From assembly GCA_026724425.1 (NCBI GenBank), contig JAIUCV010000002.1, positions 8,375,001 to 8,439,000 on the forward strand: DNA of 64,000 nt, in the 5' to 3' direction. The position numbers were made by a program, and so were the translations under genes. Shown here piece after piece: positions 37,701 to 50,869 of the stretch. Numbering within the stretch: the first letter of the stretch is position 1; each line of letters starts with the position of its first letter. The notes beneath the pieces were generated by a model. The model was not told where the DNA came from, made no database searches, and saw only the letters and a list, made by a program, of their open reading frames with translations. Source of the DNA: Erythrophleum ivorense (lineage: Eukaryota; Streptophyta; Magnoliopsida; Fabales; Fabaceae).

Positions 37701-38713
37701 ACATCATCCGACTTAAAATATACCTGCACGGCATATTAAGTATCTGTCAGTTAAATCAAAATGGTTCTCAACAATATATCTACACGAGACAAAATTACCT
37801 TTTGGCGGGGTCCTGCACGTCGAAAATGTACACCCCTTGGACTACTCTTGTGAACGACAATCTATGAAAAGATCATATATAAGTTAAAACCAAAGCACCC
37901 TGTTAATACTGATAAGAAAGGAAAAAATACAGTTTTCTTTCCTTCTATTGCATTGAAAGGGTCAAGGAAAAAGGGGATGGAAACATTTGGTATCAGTTTT
38001 CTCTGTTTCAAAGTTAATCAGGTAAAATAATAATAATATTATTAATACTAAGAATTTCCTCCCCCTTTTTCTTTTCTCTGAACAGACACAGACGCACACA
38101 CCCTAAAGGGCATTCCACTGAGTTCGAATAAAAAAGGAGTTCATAGATCAAGTAACACGGAGGACTGAATACTAAAGGCGTTTAAGATAGAAGAAGGAAT
38201 CAACTAGCGGCTAACGTGCAGAATAGAACCTTCTGAGGAACGGTGTCATCGACGTTAACAAAATACTGCCTGATGACAAAAAGGAAGCCAATTAAGAATC
38301 AATATATTGAATAGAACCAGCAAACGGAGCACATTCTAACATTACCGAATTGGAGGACTTCACTTACTTCACAACTGAATACGCTGGGTTAGATCGCAGC
38401 GGATTTGGGTATGTCTGCGAACACAATCAAGGACCCACTAAGATTATAAAAATGAACAGCAAGTCCAATAAAACCAAAATATATAAAGGGTCCATATTGC
38501 GATCAGTAAACACAAGAGTGTGATTTCTCTAATCTACTAATACTAGCAGATTTGCTCACAAATGAAACTGAAAGTTTCAGGAAGTTATTAAAAAAAAAAT
38601 GATGGCAATGAAGCAAAGAAGTAAAAGAGACATACAGGAAGATTAGGAATATAGTCATCGAAGTGAGGAACGTCTTCGAGTATGTAACCAAACTCGCCAT
38701 GGACGATCTTCAT
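31748..38713 (-). CDS. PFK: ATP-dependent 6-phosphofructokinase (cytosolic PFK3/6/7 class), 496 aa
   Basis: Thirteen exons keep phase and total 1,491 bp: 38636-38713, 38368-38414, 38230-38269, 37799-37861, 37586-37723, 36436-36594, 36238-36291, 34664-34732, 34406-34535, 33960-34225, 32633-32681, 32313-32467 and 31748-31990. The enzyme converts fructose-6-phosphate and ATP to fructose-1,6-bisphosphate in cytosolic glycolysis. Diagnostic motifs are GGLCPGLNTVIRE (from residue 92), GGDGTQ (180-185, Gly after GGD as in ATP-using enzymes), PKTIDNDIP (from 208), MGRYSG and HGAMAGYTG. It starts MKIVHGEFGYILEDVPHFDD with no transit peptide. Length matches plant cytosolic PFKs (about 490). The C-terminal tail is Asp/Lys-rich. 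Introns host a MITE, a LINE relic and a tandem duplication. No lesion was found. Confidence 0.95.
33319..33558. repeat. Tandem duplication in PFK intron
   Basis: A unit of about 114 bp starting ACATTAATATATAT and containing CAATATCTCCAATATGCAAA is present twice (33319-33432 and 33433-33558). The copies differ mainly in a longer TA microsatellite and a few substitutions. It lies in the intron between the exons at 32633-32681 and 33960-34225. Confidence 0.85.
34965..35395 (+). mobile_element. 3' fragment of an L1-type LINE in a PFK intron
   Basis: Three interleaved frames carry the C-terminal end of a plant L1-type ORF2: SKRFGNKKDNKSLWQC, FWDLWFVWLERNSP and FSPLNMLWDRIVYMATLWC, then SISDIQRDWMALL before a stop. 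This region follows RT in plant L1 elements (zf-RVT end). Frameshifts break it. It lies antisense to the PFK gene. T-rich DNA follows the coding end, and the exact 3' boundary is uncertain. Confidence 0.7.
35658..36135. mobile_element. Mutator-type MITE (478 bp) with 9 bp target duplication
   Basis: Flanks AAAGATATA at 35649-35657 and 36136-36144 are identical 9 bp target duplications, the signature of Mutator-like transposition. The element starts GGTTAAAATATTC, and its right end read on the minus strand starts GGTTATTTTCTTT. The long arms pair through CAATTTTCAATTTG against CAATTTTTAATTTA and CATATGCCATCATG(A/G)CACTTTGAATATG. No transposase is encoded. It lies in a PFK intron, close to the exon at 36238-36291. 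Confidence 0.88.
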
Positions 38714-39724
38714 CTGCGAATCGCGAGATCCCATTATTGGTCCTACAATTTCTTTTCAATTTCCCCTTTTTGTTTTTCTTTGAAACAGGGTGGCGACGAA
38801 AAAAGAAACGAGATTCTTCAAGCTTTAACAGCAGGGTGCGGTTCCAAATCGTACATTCACGGAGAGCAGCATTTATGTATGCTTGCGCCGCGATAGCTGA
38901 CGGAGATCACGTGAGAAAGGAATGCTCTCCAATCTAGACCGTCTGTATCAACTCGTCCTGGCGAACATTGACGGTGTAGATTCAAGCAACTTCTTTTAAG
39001 TGCAATTCAGTGGACTGAGGAGAGTGGTGCGGGAATCCAAGGTGTTTTAGCACCAGCACTGCGTGCAGATGCAGGTGGTGAGGATCTTCAAAACAAAAAC
39101 CAGTGGCGCAACTTTACCAGGTACTGTAGCAAGAGGATTTGCGAGCGACTCAAAGGTTCGGACATTATTTATACCTTCTCTGATAAAAAAAATAAATATA
39201 AATTATATTACTTTGTATCTTATATATACAAAATAGATAATTATCTTATAAAAATTTAAAACATTAATAAAAAATAATTAATACTTTTAATTTTATCTCA
39301 AATAAAAATTATTTTTTAAGAATTTTCTATTTAATGTGTGTACTTTTTTTAAAAAATGAACGACAACTATTATTTATAATTTAAAAGACTTATTTAATAA
39401 AAAATATAATTAGAATATTATAATTGATATATTATATATTATTAATTTGTTTCTTATATTTTATACTAAATTAAGCCTAAAAAAGTCTCTTATGATATTG
39501 AAAATAATATAAAATTAGACAGACCATGGGTTCCGACATAAAAAGTTTTAAATTTTAAAAATAGATTAAGAAAAATGTGCATGAAAAAAGTTGTTTTATT
39601 GTTTTGATGAATAGTAATCAACTTTTTTTTCACAAAATTTATAGATACAAAGATAAACTTTACTTATAAATAAAATAATATTAAGTAAAATAGTTGGATT
39701 TCATATTTAATTTTGGATATGATG
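38714..39724. other. PFK promoter region and AT-rich spacer
   Basis: 38,714-39,170 is GC-richer and holds the probable PFK leader and promoter. 39,180-39,724 is AT-rich with no recognisable feature. Confidence 0.5.
38908..38913. promoter_or_regulatory. G-box CACGTG upstream of PFK
   Basis: A palindromic G-box lies about 195 bp upstream of the PFK start codon, in a spot consistent with the core promoter. bZIP or bHLH binding is inferred from the motif only. Confidence 0.4.
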
Positions 39725-42700
39725 AGAGTTACTCCTCTAGTTCCTTTTGAAGGCTTCTTAATCAATCAATGATGATTGACTCATGTTGTCTCCCAAAAAC
39801 AAAAATAGGCTTTATTCTCATTCATTGGTTTTATCCTTATGGGTCTTATACCTATGTTGCAAAAATTAATGGTCATTTTTTTTTTTATTATAATCCATCT
39901 ATGTGTAATCCTACTTGTAGTTGTTATAACTTTGAAAGTTGGGAAGGCCCAAAAGATAATGAATGGAGATCTCGTGACTCTTTTGCTACTTATTTGAAGA
40001 ATAAGTCACCAAAACCATCTTGGACACCTAGCCACTACTCTCACCAAAAATATGATTTGAGCACTGATAATGATAATGATTAACTACTAAAGCCTAAATG
40101 GGTTGACATCAGGAGCCAAACTACAACCCAAAACTATCTACGAATTATTTAGGAAATTAAGTCATGCAGACCTTCTCCCTTCTCCTCCACCTGAACCTAA
40201 GCTGATCATTCCACTACAAGCATAACCTCAGCATGTCCCTTGCATGATGTTCTCATCCACATCTAAAGCCTATGATTCAGACTTTCCTCCTATGAAAAGA
40301 AGAACCAATCCTAAGACAAATGTCACTTATAAGATGTTCTTTATATCCACAGAAGTTGCTCCCACTGAAACCATGAGAGCAATATCACAAGTTAAAGAAG
40401 TTTTCAACTGGCACACCCATAATGCGATGGCATAAAATAAAATTCTTCAAATGATTGATTCTCATTTAGAAAACTTTTCTAGTCAAATGACTCACACTAA
40501 TTCTCGAATTAATAGACTATCTACACATGTCCAAAAGTTGTGTGATCGCCTCCAGCAGCAGGTGACTTCCCTGAATGCAAAAGTTAAAAACTTTATCGCC
40601 CATCATTACATGGGTCCAACCTTTGGCCAAAAAGAATAAGAACTCAAACGAATAAAAATCTCAGATTGATCAGATTGAAAAGGATATGGCAAGAGACTAC
40701 TCTATAAGCATTTATGAACCTTTCCTTTCACCTTTTATGCTATTATATAATCCTTATCTTACTCCTCCATATTCACCTTATCCCTAAAAAGCTAATTATT
40801 TAAAATGTTTCAAAATGAACTGAGATTTTCAAAAAAAAATGAAGACTATCTTAATCCAATCCAACTAAGATAGCTTCAACCCAGACAACCTCCACCTCCT
40901 AGAAAACCTCAACCTCCACAAATACCTCCTCACTTCCCTCCTCAACATAAAGCTTCCGCTTCATGGATCAAATCACCTGAACAACCTCCACCAACAAAAT
41001 ATTTATAGATTAAAACACCACTTTCTTCACCCAAAAAAAACTTAATCAGCTCCACTTGATCCTGCCCAGAAAAATAAACAAATCCAGTCTGAACCACCCA
41101 AGTCTCATGGAACAATAGCTTTAACAACATCGGTGATCCCTTACAGTTCTTATTTAGATTCTGACTAGTCTAATCTTATTGGTCTTGAATCAATCAATTT
41201 TGACGATGAACTTACTGCTTATCCCAAAATCCTTGCCTCTTATATGATCAATCCCACTCATGTTGAGGAGTTTGACGAGTTCAATGTTGAACATAAAGAT
41301 CATGCTGAGTATCAACCATATTATACTACTTCACTTGATCATGTCCAAACCTAAGCTCGTCCTTCCACTGAATCATTGTTTACATTTGATGATATCCCTC
41401 ATAACAAATGCAGAGACAAATTGTATTAGTTTTCAACATGGATTGATCTTCAGATAACTCGATAATCTTCAAGATGTATTTACTAAGTTCACAACTAGAT
41501 TTATAGGCACTTTCCGAAAATAGTTTCAAAGTCTAGGGGAGTACAAACAATGTCTTTACACTACTGCTCCCTAGTGCAAATGAACTCTTTGGGTTCCTTT
41601 ACAAAGAATTCCTTAGAGATTTTCATTTTATTGATAGATAAAAACGATAAGAATACTTCCAGATGCGTTGTTGTTCTTTGAAGAAAAATAATCTTGATTT
41701 TCACTACCAAAGGATAACAGAAAGATATTATCTCCTTAATGGTTTCAACGACATTAATATTCATTATATATTCATTACCTCCTTACCAGAAGAATTTTAA
41801 TAAGAACTTTTACAAGTTATTCAGTCCTTCAGAAGAGATATGACAGACATTTCGCTCAAAGAAATTTATCAACTTGCTATTGACACTCTTGAGAAACTAT
41901 GTGAACAACATAAAATATTTGATTCTATGATGGAAGGGAAATTGGCACTTCAAAAGGTCTGCAAAAAGCCTTATTTGCATATTAAATGCAAAGATAAAAC
42001 AAGATGCTCTTGTCCCACAAAGAAGAAATCAAATTACAAGTATATTTATTCTAAGCCTTACCAGCCTTACAAAAAGAAAAGGCACAAAAAACCAATTTGG
42101 TTTTTAGATGGAGAACAACTCAATTCAGGAAACAGGATCGCTGTTACATTTGTAGAAAAAAAAAAAGGTCATTTTGCTAAATAATATCCTAAAATATCAA
42201 ATAAAGAAGTGAAACTCATTCACCAACTCCAAGCTGACATTCCTCTTTCTTATCACCAGGAATTTAAAGAGCTATTTTCAAAGCAAGAGGATGCTGATGA
42301 TACTATTATCTTTGTTTTGCCTGGCCTACGATCTTTTGATACAGAATTCTTTGACTCAGATCATTCAGATTATTATGACGGATATATCCATTATAGTTAT
42401 TCGGTGCAACCTTGCAATCAATTAGAACATAAAGAACCATCAATGCCTTATATCCATATGCAGATTCTGCAAAGTAAGTATCACAAACCAATATCAATAA
42501 TTGTCTACATGGATACTTGTGCTTTTAAAAGCCTCATGAATCTCATAGTCCTCCCTTCGAAGGTCTGGACCAGTCACTCTAAATACTTTAGTGCTACTGA
42601 TGGTAAAATATTTAAAGTTGATCTTATTACAAAAAAAAAATATTAAGATCTTTTTAGACTGTATCATTTAGACCAAAATACTTGGCAGTAGTCTCTCAAA

Positions 42701-42738
42701 TAAAGATATACTCATTAGAATAGATGTTTATTGTTAAG
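39725..42738 (+). pseudogene. Decayed pararetrovirus-like (Caulimoviridae-type) coding fragment
   Basis: A run of short plus-strand frames, broken by stops and frameshifts, looks like one degenerate viral polyprotein. Segments are at 39769-40083, 40244-40435, 40451-40639, about 41,150-41,400, 41840-42184 and 42209-42646, and the frame continues to about 42,738. Seen in order: a coiled-coil-like part (40451-40639), a Pro-rich stretch, a Lys-rich capsid-like region, a CCHC zinc-knuckle remnant (KKKGHFAK, first Cys residues lost) and an aspartic-protease-like site where the Gly after Asp-Thr is replaced by Cys (about 42,510). No LTR, primer site or RT domain was found beside it. This favours an endogenous caulimovirid over an LTR element, but a Ty3-like origin is not excluded. 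It is far too broken to express a product. Confidence 0.55.
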
Positions 42739-44758
42739 CAAAAAAACTTTAAATCCTCTTATCATAAAATAAATTTTTTAAAAATATTTTCAAAATGTCT
42801 TATTATTTATACTTTTTTGATAAAAATTTAAATTAAATAAAATAAGCTTTATTTATTAATAAAAAAATATTAAATTATATAATTAAATTTTACTTCCAAT
42901 TATTTAGTGTATCACATTATTTATATAATAATAATAATAAAATATAAGTTTTATATAGCATTCTATTTATATGATAATAAATAATAGATACTTGTATGTA
43001 AAATTAGTTATATATATTAATATTATTTTATTAATTTAATATTTTTTAAAAAATAAAAAAAATCTTATAAAACTATTACTATGTAAAATTTATTATATAA
43101 TTTAACTTTTATTTTATTAATTAATATATAAATAACGTGATATATAAAAGTTGTGGCATATCAAATATATATAAATAGTAAACTGTCACGTCTCCCATGA
43201 TTGGTCTTTGAGCTATATCGTGTGATTATTTTTAAATTACTCTTAAAAACCAATAAACTTTACCTTAATGTTATTATAATCTGTTTCCTAAATTAAAAAA
43301 AAATTCAGTTTCAAGTACCAGGGGAAATCAAAATTAATTATAAGAAAAAAAGTGCTCTCTAGAGGAACAAGGGTGACTTACACGTTAATTATATTTAAGG
43401 ATTAAATTGGCTTTTATTCTGCTTTCCGTCATCAGGGAGCTGTCCGAACATGCGAAACAGTGGGCAGAACCCGATTCAAGTGTGAATGCCCAATATTGGC
43501 TACTTCGTTTTCCGGTTTTGGAGAATCCACCGGTGTTTTAAACTGCAAAATTTCATTCGCAAACTGCGATTACCATCATTGAGTTGACTTTCATTCATCT
43601 CGAAGCAACTACGCAAATGTATCATAGAACTTTGGAAAATTATGATATAAAATTTTAAATTAAAAATATTTATATTAAAAATTTTTAAATTTGAAAATTA
43701 TTTTAAAAGATTTGTTAATTAAATGAATCTTTTAAAATAATTTTACAAATAATTTTAAATTTTAAAATTTTTATACACAAATATTTTTTATTTAAAATTT
43801 TAAACTAAAGTATTTTATAAGAATCTTCCTCAAGCCCATTCATTAATTAAGTTCATATTCTCTTTGTAATATGGAATGGATATTCATATGTTGAGATTGA
43901 GAGACTATCCAGTGGTTGGATAATATAAACAAAGCGTGGCACTTTAATTCTCATCAATCAAATCAAATATTATGTTTGTTATGATTTTATATGAGAAATT
44001 TATGCGTTGAAATATGTAAATCGTTCTAAAATATACATACTAGACTGATCTGTCAATTATTTATTGTAAAAACTTAAATCGTTTGCATAATCGCTTAAAT
44101 TTTCACCTTGCAATATTATATTTTATTATACTATAATAATTTAACAGCCATAATTTACAATTTTTTTATTACACAGTAAAAATATTATTGAATGAATTTA
44201 TATATCAATTAACACTAAATTTCTTTCTAAGATAATCTTAAAAATGGTCTATTAAGATTATATATGTGAGTTTGGGTCTTTTTGTAAAATCTGTAAAATA
44301 TATTTAAAGTAAAAAAGAGAATGACGTAATGAATAAAAGTATATATAAAATATATTGTATTTATTTATTTATTCTCTTTTTTAATTTTCTATTCATTTTA
44401 GAGATGTTTTAGAAAATTATTGTTTTTAGGTTTTAAAGTATCCAAAGTCTAACATATGAATTTAAGTTACTTAATTAGTTTGAAAAACAAGATATTTATT
44501 TAAAATAGTAATTATCGCAGCATATGGAAAAAATTGGAACGTAATATAAGCACCGCGCCAGTGGGGAAGACTCCCCACATTTTCCTTTATAAAATGAAAC
44601 AAAGAACAGCTAGCTCGGGTCCACAGTAGCACGAAGTGTACAATCGAAACTCTCGCTCGCTTGATTACTCCCTTCACATTCAGGGCTTAAGCACCACAAG
44701 CTTCCATGTCGAACACTAACTAGTGAACCCCGGCAACTTAATCCTCGAACCCCAAAAT
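42739..44758. other. AT-rich spacer, including a fold-back at about 43,643-43,808
   Basis: Mostly A/T. The segment 43,643-43,808 is a near-perfect fold-back: ATAAAATTTTAAATTAAAAA on the left mirrors the right arm around a centre near 43,725. 43,436-43,590 is GC-richer and open in one frame, with no recognised product. 44,570-44,758 directly precedes the profilin start and is probably its relic promoter and leader. Confidence 0.5.
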
Positions 44759-44788
44759 ATGTCGCGGCAACAATACGTAGATAAACAT

Positions 44789-45273
44789 TATTGTTAACCT
44801 CATAGTTACTCTTTGAGTTTAATGAATTTAAATTTTTATTTAAAAAAATCATACCAACTCATTTATAAATTTAAATTTAATATAAACTCAATTTAATTTA
44901 CTTTTAACTTAAGTAAACTTGATTAACTCAGTATGTTTTGAATTAAGTTTAACAAGTTACCACATAACTAAATTAAATTAAGTTTAAAAAAGATAAAAAT
45001 TCTTAAATTGAATGTAATACAGTAAGAATGATACAAAAATAATATTTATATATGAATTTAATTAAAATTTTATGTTAAAAAATATAAATCAATTCTTTTT
45101 TAAAAAGTAGTATAATTTGAATTATCTTTAAATAAATTTTTTTGGATATTACAAAATTATATTATATATATAATTATTAAAAAAATGTAAACTCATTATA
45201 ATACAAGTTTACATTATAAGTTTATCTTCTTTTTATGAATTTATTTAAACTCACGAATTTGACAACCTTATAA
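44789..45273 (-). mobile_element. hAT-like non-autonomous element inside profilin exon 1
   Basis: About 485 bp, AT-rich, ends TATTGTTAAC... and ...TTTGACAACCTTATAA, which form weak inverted repeats (TTGTTAA against TTGTCAA). The 8 bp at each side are near-identical (ATAAACAT at 44781-44788, ATAAACAC at 45274-45281), as for hAT transposons. Removing the element rejoins the profilin frame exactly, which independently proves the insertion. A related copy lies in inverse orientation at 57,015-57,518. Confidence 0.75.
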
Positions 45274-46278
45274 ATAAACACTTAACTTGCCATGTTAAAG
45301 GCAATCATCTTACAGCTGTAGCAATTATTGGCCATAACGGCACCCTTTGGGTTCAAAGATCTATCTTCCCTTAGGTTCTAATTTCTTTATAATTTTCATC
45401 TTATTTATCTGTTGATTCAAATCTAGTTTAGAAGGTGTGTGTGTGTGTGTGTTTTTTTTTTTTTTTGTTCTTTGAAAGATAAAATTACTCTTTTGTCTAA
45501 TCTGACAACTTCCTTTCCTTTCACTTCTTTTTTTTTTGGTGGAACACATGCAAAATTGCGATTATAGATTTCAATTGACTTGCTTTTGACTCTGTTGTCT
45601 TTGAAATCATTTTTCTCAAAGATTTTTCCTATCGATGAATTAATTTTAATATTCACCATTTTGGGGGCTTTATCTTTTTCGCATAAATTTCTGTTGATTA
45701 AAATGGAGCCTTAATTCCAAATACTACATTATATATATATATCCACAATTTTTATCTTTATGCATAAGTGCTTGTGGGAAGGAGTTGAAGTATATATGAT
45801 CTTGCTTCTTATACTCTTCACATGTCCTTTTACAAACCATTATGTTTTATCACTTCATAACTTGGTTATGGACTTATGGTAGCCATATGCACCCAATCTT
45901 TTAGTATTCTTGTGGTTTCCTACTGTAGATTATATGCATGTGGATTGTGAAGGTTAGTTATGTATTTTCTTTGATTTCTTATTGGGATTAGTAAGCGTGC
46001 TCATTTCTTTGTTAATCTGGTTGTATTTTGTTTTGGTTTGCAACTTTGTTATACTTTACTATGTTCTAGGAGTGGCAATTATAACCATTTAACCACCTTA
46101 ACCCAACTCTATTATGACCCAGTTGGATTTCTTTCAATTCTTATTTCCTTGTTTTGTTTTGATGGCTATAGAAGTTTTGGAGTGAAATTTCCTCTATTTA
46201 TGATATCATGCATCATATGGCATAGTTTATTTTTAACCTGAGTGATATGAAGAGTTGCCTGCTATTTTGATTGTTATA

Positions 46279-46404
46279 TGTTAGTTAGAAACTTAGTTTA
46301 GATATAGACATATTTAGTTTAATATGAATATATTCGTGCTGTTATGATAGTCTGTTATAATAGATATAGACCATATTAGATATTTCCTTAATATGACACG
46401 TTGC

Positions 46405-46440
<36 letters not shown>

Positions 46441-46500
46441 CAGAGATAAATGAAAGGATCACAAGCTTCTATATTCTCTAAATATCCTAATTGTTTATCA
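46279..46500 (+). repeat. 5' LTR of the copia element
   Basis: Begins TGTTAGTTAG and ends TTGTTTATCA (TG...CA). It contains a long AT microsatellite at about 46,408-46,435. It ends immediately before the tRNA-Met type primer site. Confidence 0.92.
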
Positions 46501-46599
46501 TGGTATCAGAGCACTCATCTTAATTACCTATCAAACGTCCCTCTCTATAATCCTTGTATAGAATACCATATTAGACCCATAACTCCATCGACTTATCAA

Positions 46600-49500
46600 A
46601 GATGTTTGCTAAATCACAGAACTCTCCCTCATCATCGAACTCCACTCAAATCATCATAACCAGGATAATGCTCCATTCCCTACAACCATTATCCTCAATG
46701 AATCGAACTATCCCTTATAGTCTTACCTTGTGGAAAAGCGAATCACAGCATGAAACAATATCGAGTATCTTATGGGAGACACGAAGAAGCTTAAAGTTGG
46801 AGATCCAGCTTTAACAACATGGACCTTAATGCAATGATTGGTATGCTTACCTACGGCCAAAGATGTATAGGATGCAGTGGCACGAACCTTTCATGATGAA
46901 GTGGATGAAACCATGATCTTTGAACTGAATAAGAAATCCTTCACCACGAAGTAGAATGGATGACCTTTACCTATTTATTATAATGAGTTGGTTGCTATTT
47001 TTTAAAAGATTAATCATAGGATGAATTTGCAAGCTAAAACGGTCAATGGGGTGGTGGAGATGCATATGGTAATGACTCGGCTACGTGTGCATATCTTTTT
47101 AAGTGGCCTTGATCTATGGTTCAACTAGGTTCAGAACGAGATACTACAAAAAAATCCAAAACTCGATCTTGAAAGCACCTATGCCTATGTACAGAAGGAC
47201 TATTAGTAATGACTAGCGATGGAAGGTACTTAGACCCCACCAGACAGCACCATATTGCTAGCCAAACAGCAAGGTCCAGCATCTAGAGTGCAGAAGCCTT
47301 GAAAGCCGAAAGATTAATGGATTGACTTGTACCTAGTGTGAAGAAATAGGCCACTCGAGATAGAAATGTTATTAACTAATAGACTACCCTGATTGGTGGG
47401 ATTTCTCCAAGAAGCCATGTCAGAATGTTGCAGGGAAAGTGATGAACACTTTCATAGAAGACAAGCTAGTACCTTCGGCAAACCTCGTAAAGTCAACAAC
47501 ACGAACAGTGAACGCAATACTTCAAAATCAAAGTGGTAAGAAACACATTATACCTTACTCTAAAACCACATAAATTGTAGATAATGGAGCTACAGACCAC
47601 ATGACGAGTGAAGCTGCTAATCTGAAACAAATACTACCCTCATCATAGCCCCATATTACCACTATTAATGGTGGTAGATTAAATGTTAAAGGATAGGGAT
47701 AATGTGATCTGATATATTGACGCTTAATATGTTCTCTTAATTCCCTCCCTTGATTATAATTTATTATCTATTAGTTAAATTACTAAAGCTCTATCATGCA
47801 CAGTGACTTTTTGTGTATTTCAAGACATCTCAATACGGAGGACTCTTGGCTATTGTATTAGGCATGACAAACTATATTACTTTGAAGTAGAAGATCCAGC
47901 TTCTTGGATATAAGGAATGGTGAATAATGTTAAAAGTAGCAATAAAGCTGAAGTCGAAGTGTGGTTATGACATAGGTGTTTTGGACATTTATCTTTTTGG
48001 TTATCTTAAAAAGTTGAAACCGCATTTGTTTTTAAATTTGGATATTTCAGACTTGCATTGTGATATATATGAGTATGCTAAGAATCATCATGTCTCTTAT
48101 TCATTAAATTCTAATAAATGCTTTGAACCTTCCATGGTAATACATTTGGATGTTTGGGGTCCCGCAAAAATTTCAACGTTTTTGAATGCATACTATATTC
48201 TCACCTTCATAGAAGAATGCACTTGTATGATCTCAATTTTACTGTTGAAAAATAAAAATGAGGTAAGTTAAGCATTTTGAGATTTTTATAAGCAAGTGTA
48301 GACTCAATATAAAAGAAGTATAGCAGTCCTACAATTTGATAAAGGCACAGAGTTTGTGAATGCCATTATGTCTAAATTACTACAAGATCAGTGTCACCAA
48401 ACCTCATGCCCTTATACACCATAGACTTGTTGAACGAAAAAATCGTCAACTTTTAAAAATAGTACGGGCCTCCCTCTTTAGTATGAATATGTCACGAAGT
48501 TACTGAGGTGAAGTAGTAAAAAGTGCTGCCTACCTTCTAAACCGAACACCATCCAATGTGTTGCATTATTAGACACCAATTCAGTTGATGTAGATGCTAC
48601 TTACTATTCCTCATATTCCCAACTTAGAACCACGAGTGTTTGGGTGTACTGCTTATATCCATATACCCAAGGCCTTTTGAGGAAAACTTAATCCGTGTGC
48701 CAAATGATGTGTGTTTATTGAATACTCAAATTTTCAGAAAGGGTATCATTGTTATGATCTCCATACACGGAAGGTTCATGTCCCATTGGATGCATCTTTT
48801 GATGAAGCTACTTTGTATTACACCTCCCATAACCCTTCTCTTTAGAAAGAGAAGGCAGTATGAGAAGAGAAGAATCTTGGGATAGATACACTTGACTTAT
48901 TGTAGAGTTTTCACGAGAATTTATGGAACTTTGGCGAATCTTCATCTTCATCCAAGAAAGGTGGTGAAGATGACAATGAAGAATCTGATACTAATTTGCC
49001 CTCACCCATGTCAACATCGCCAGAGTCTCACCTTCGAGATGTCTAGGTAACTTCTGAACCCAGCAGTGTGATTCTTCTTATGATAGAGATCTTACTAATG
49101 TACAGGGGCAAAGCACTGAAGTTTTGGAAGAACCAAAACATATCGAGGCAGAAACTAATCATGAACTACGAATATCACCAAGGGCTACGAAGGGGATACC
49201 TAAGAAGCAGTATGAGCTAAATCTGAATGCTTATGGTAAATATCCGATATGTAGCTACACTACCACACAAAGACTAATAGGGACCTATGCATCAAATAGT
49301 AATGAAGTTGCTCAGATCCTAATACCAACCAATATACAAGACGCGGTGAATAATTTTGAACGGAGGAAGGCAATGAACAAAGAATTTAAGGCATTGCAAA
49401 AAAAACCACACATGGGACCTGGTAACATTACGTAAAGGAAAGAGGTTGGTGGCATGTAAGTGGGTATATACTCTCAAGCTTAATGTAGATGGTAACCTTA

Positions 49501-50757
49501 ATCGATACAAGGTGAGGCTTGTAGCAAAAGGCTACATGTAAAAGCATGGCATTAACTATGAAGTTACATTTGCACTTGTGGCAAAAATGAATACCATCAG
49601 AATACTATTATCACTGGCAACAAATGGAGGTTGGGATTTGCAGTAGCTAAATGTAAAAAATACATTTAAAAATGGAGGCTTGGAAGAAGAGGTCTACATG
49701 GAATTGCCACTAAGGATCAAGCTTAAATTACTCTCTAAAAATATAGTTTGCAAACTTAGAAAAGGCATTATATGACCTTAAACAATCACCTTGTGTATGG
49801 TTCGAAAAACTTACCACAACTATGAGAAGCTTTGGTTATAAACAGAGTAACATGGATCACATATTATTTATTAAAGAGAGGAAAGGGAAGTTAGCAATTC
49901 TATTGATTTATGTGGATGATATGATACTGATAGGTAATGATTTACATGAGATTAGGGCCCCTAAAGATTATTTGACCACCAAATTTGAGATGAAGGATAT
50001 GAGGCAACTTAAATAATTTCTCAAAATTGAAGTGGCACGATTTGAACATGGTATCTTCCTATCCTAAAGGAAGTATATGTTGGATCTACTTGTTGAGACA
50101 GGAATGCTTGATTGCAAGCCAGTGATGACACCGATGAAGATGAATCACAGACTTGGAATATATCTTGATTAAGTCCCCATGAACAAGGAACGCTACCAGA
50201 GGTTAGTTGGAAGATTAGTTTACTTGTCGCACACACTACCGGACATTGCATATGCAGTGGGTATTATGAGCTGATTTGCACACTCCCCAGGTGAAGAACA
50301 CATGCAAACAATGATTAGAATACTAAGATATCTCAGAGGTGCACCAGGTAGAGGACTGTTATTCTTAAAGAACAACATGCTAAGAGTTGAAATCTTTCCT
50401 AACTTAGACTGGGCAAGAGATCAGACCATAAGGAAGTCTATATCAGGGTATTTCACTTTTTTAAGAGGTAACCTTGTGATGTGGAAAAGCAGGTAGAAGG
50501 TGGTTGCAAGGTCAAGTGTTGAAGCAAAGTTTCGTGGTATGCTTGACGGAGTATGCAAACTTATCTGGATTAAGAGTACCTTGATGGAGCTTGGAGTTAC
50601 TTGCGAACAACCTATGGATCTTCATTATGACAATAAGGCAGCCATAGAGATTGCCCAAAATCTGGTACAACATGATCCCACAAAACACATAGAAGTTGAT
50701 AGGCACTTAATCAAGGATAATTTAGACAGGAAGATCATTTGCTTCCCTTTTGTATAG
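46600..50757 (+). pseudogene. Degenerate copia gag-pol
   Basis: Order on the plus strand: gag relics (about 46,600-47,350); protease-like VDNGATDHMT (about 47,575-47,605); GAG-pre-integrase and integrase (about 47,930-48,900, including VIHLDVWGPAKI); RT (KRLVACKWVYTLKLNVDGN near 49,440; LLIYVDDMILIGND near 49,900); RNase H end (ARSSVEAKFRGMLDGVCKLI and KHIEVDRHLIKDNL, ending 50757). Numerous stops and frameshifts make it non-functional. Confidence 0.9.
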
Positions 50758-50869
50758 TCTTAACACCAATTGGCACATATACTTACAAAAATAGTATCTA
50801 CGAATGTTCACCACGACATCATCAGCAAGTTGGGCATGATTGATATCTATGCACCAACTTGAGAAGGAG

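Noticed and set aside
43436..43590. GC-richer open frame
   Set aside because: Too short and without recognisable protein sequence; could be promoter debris.
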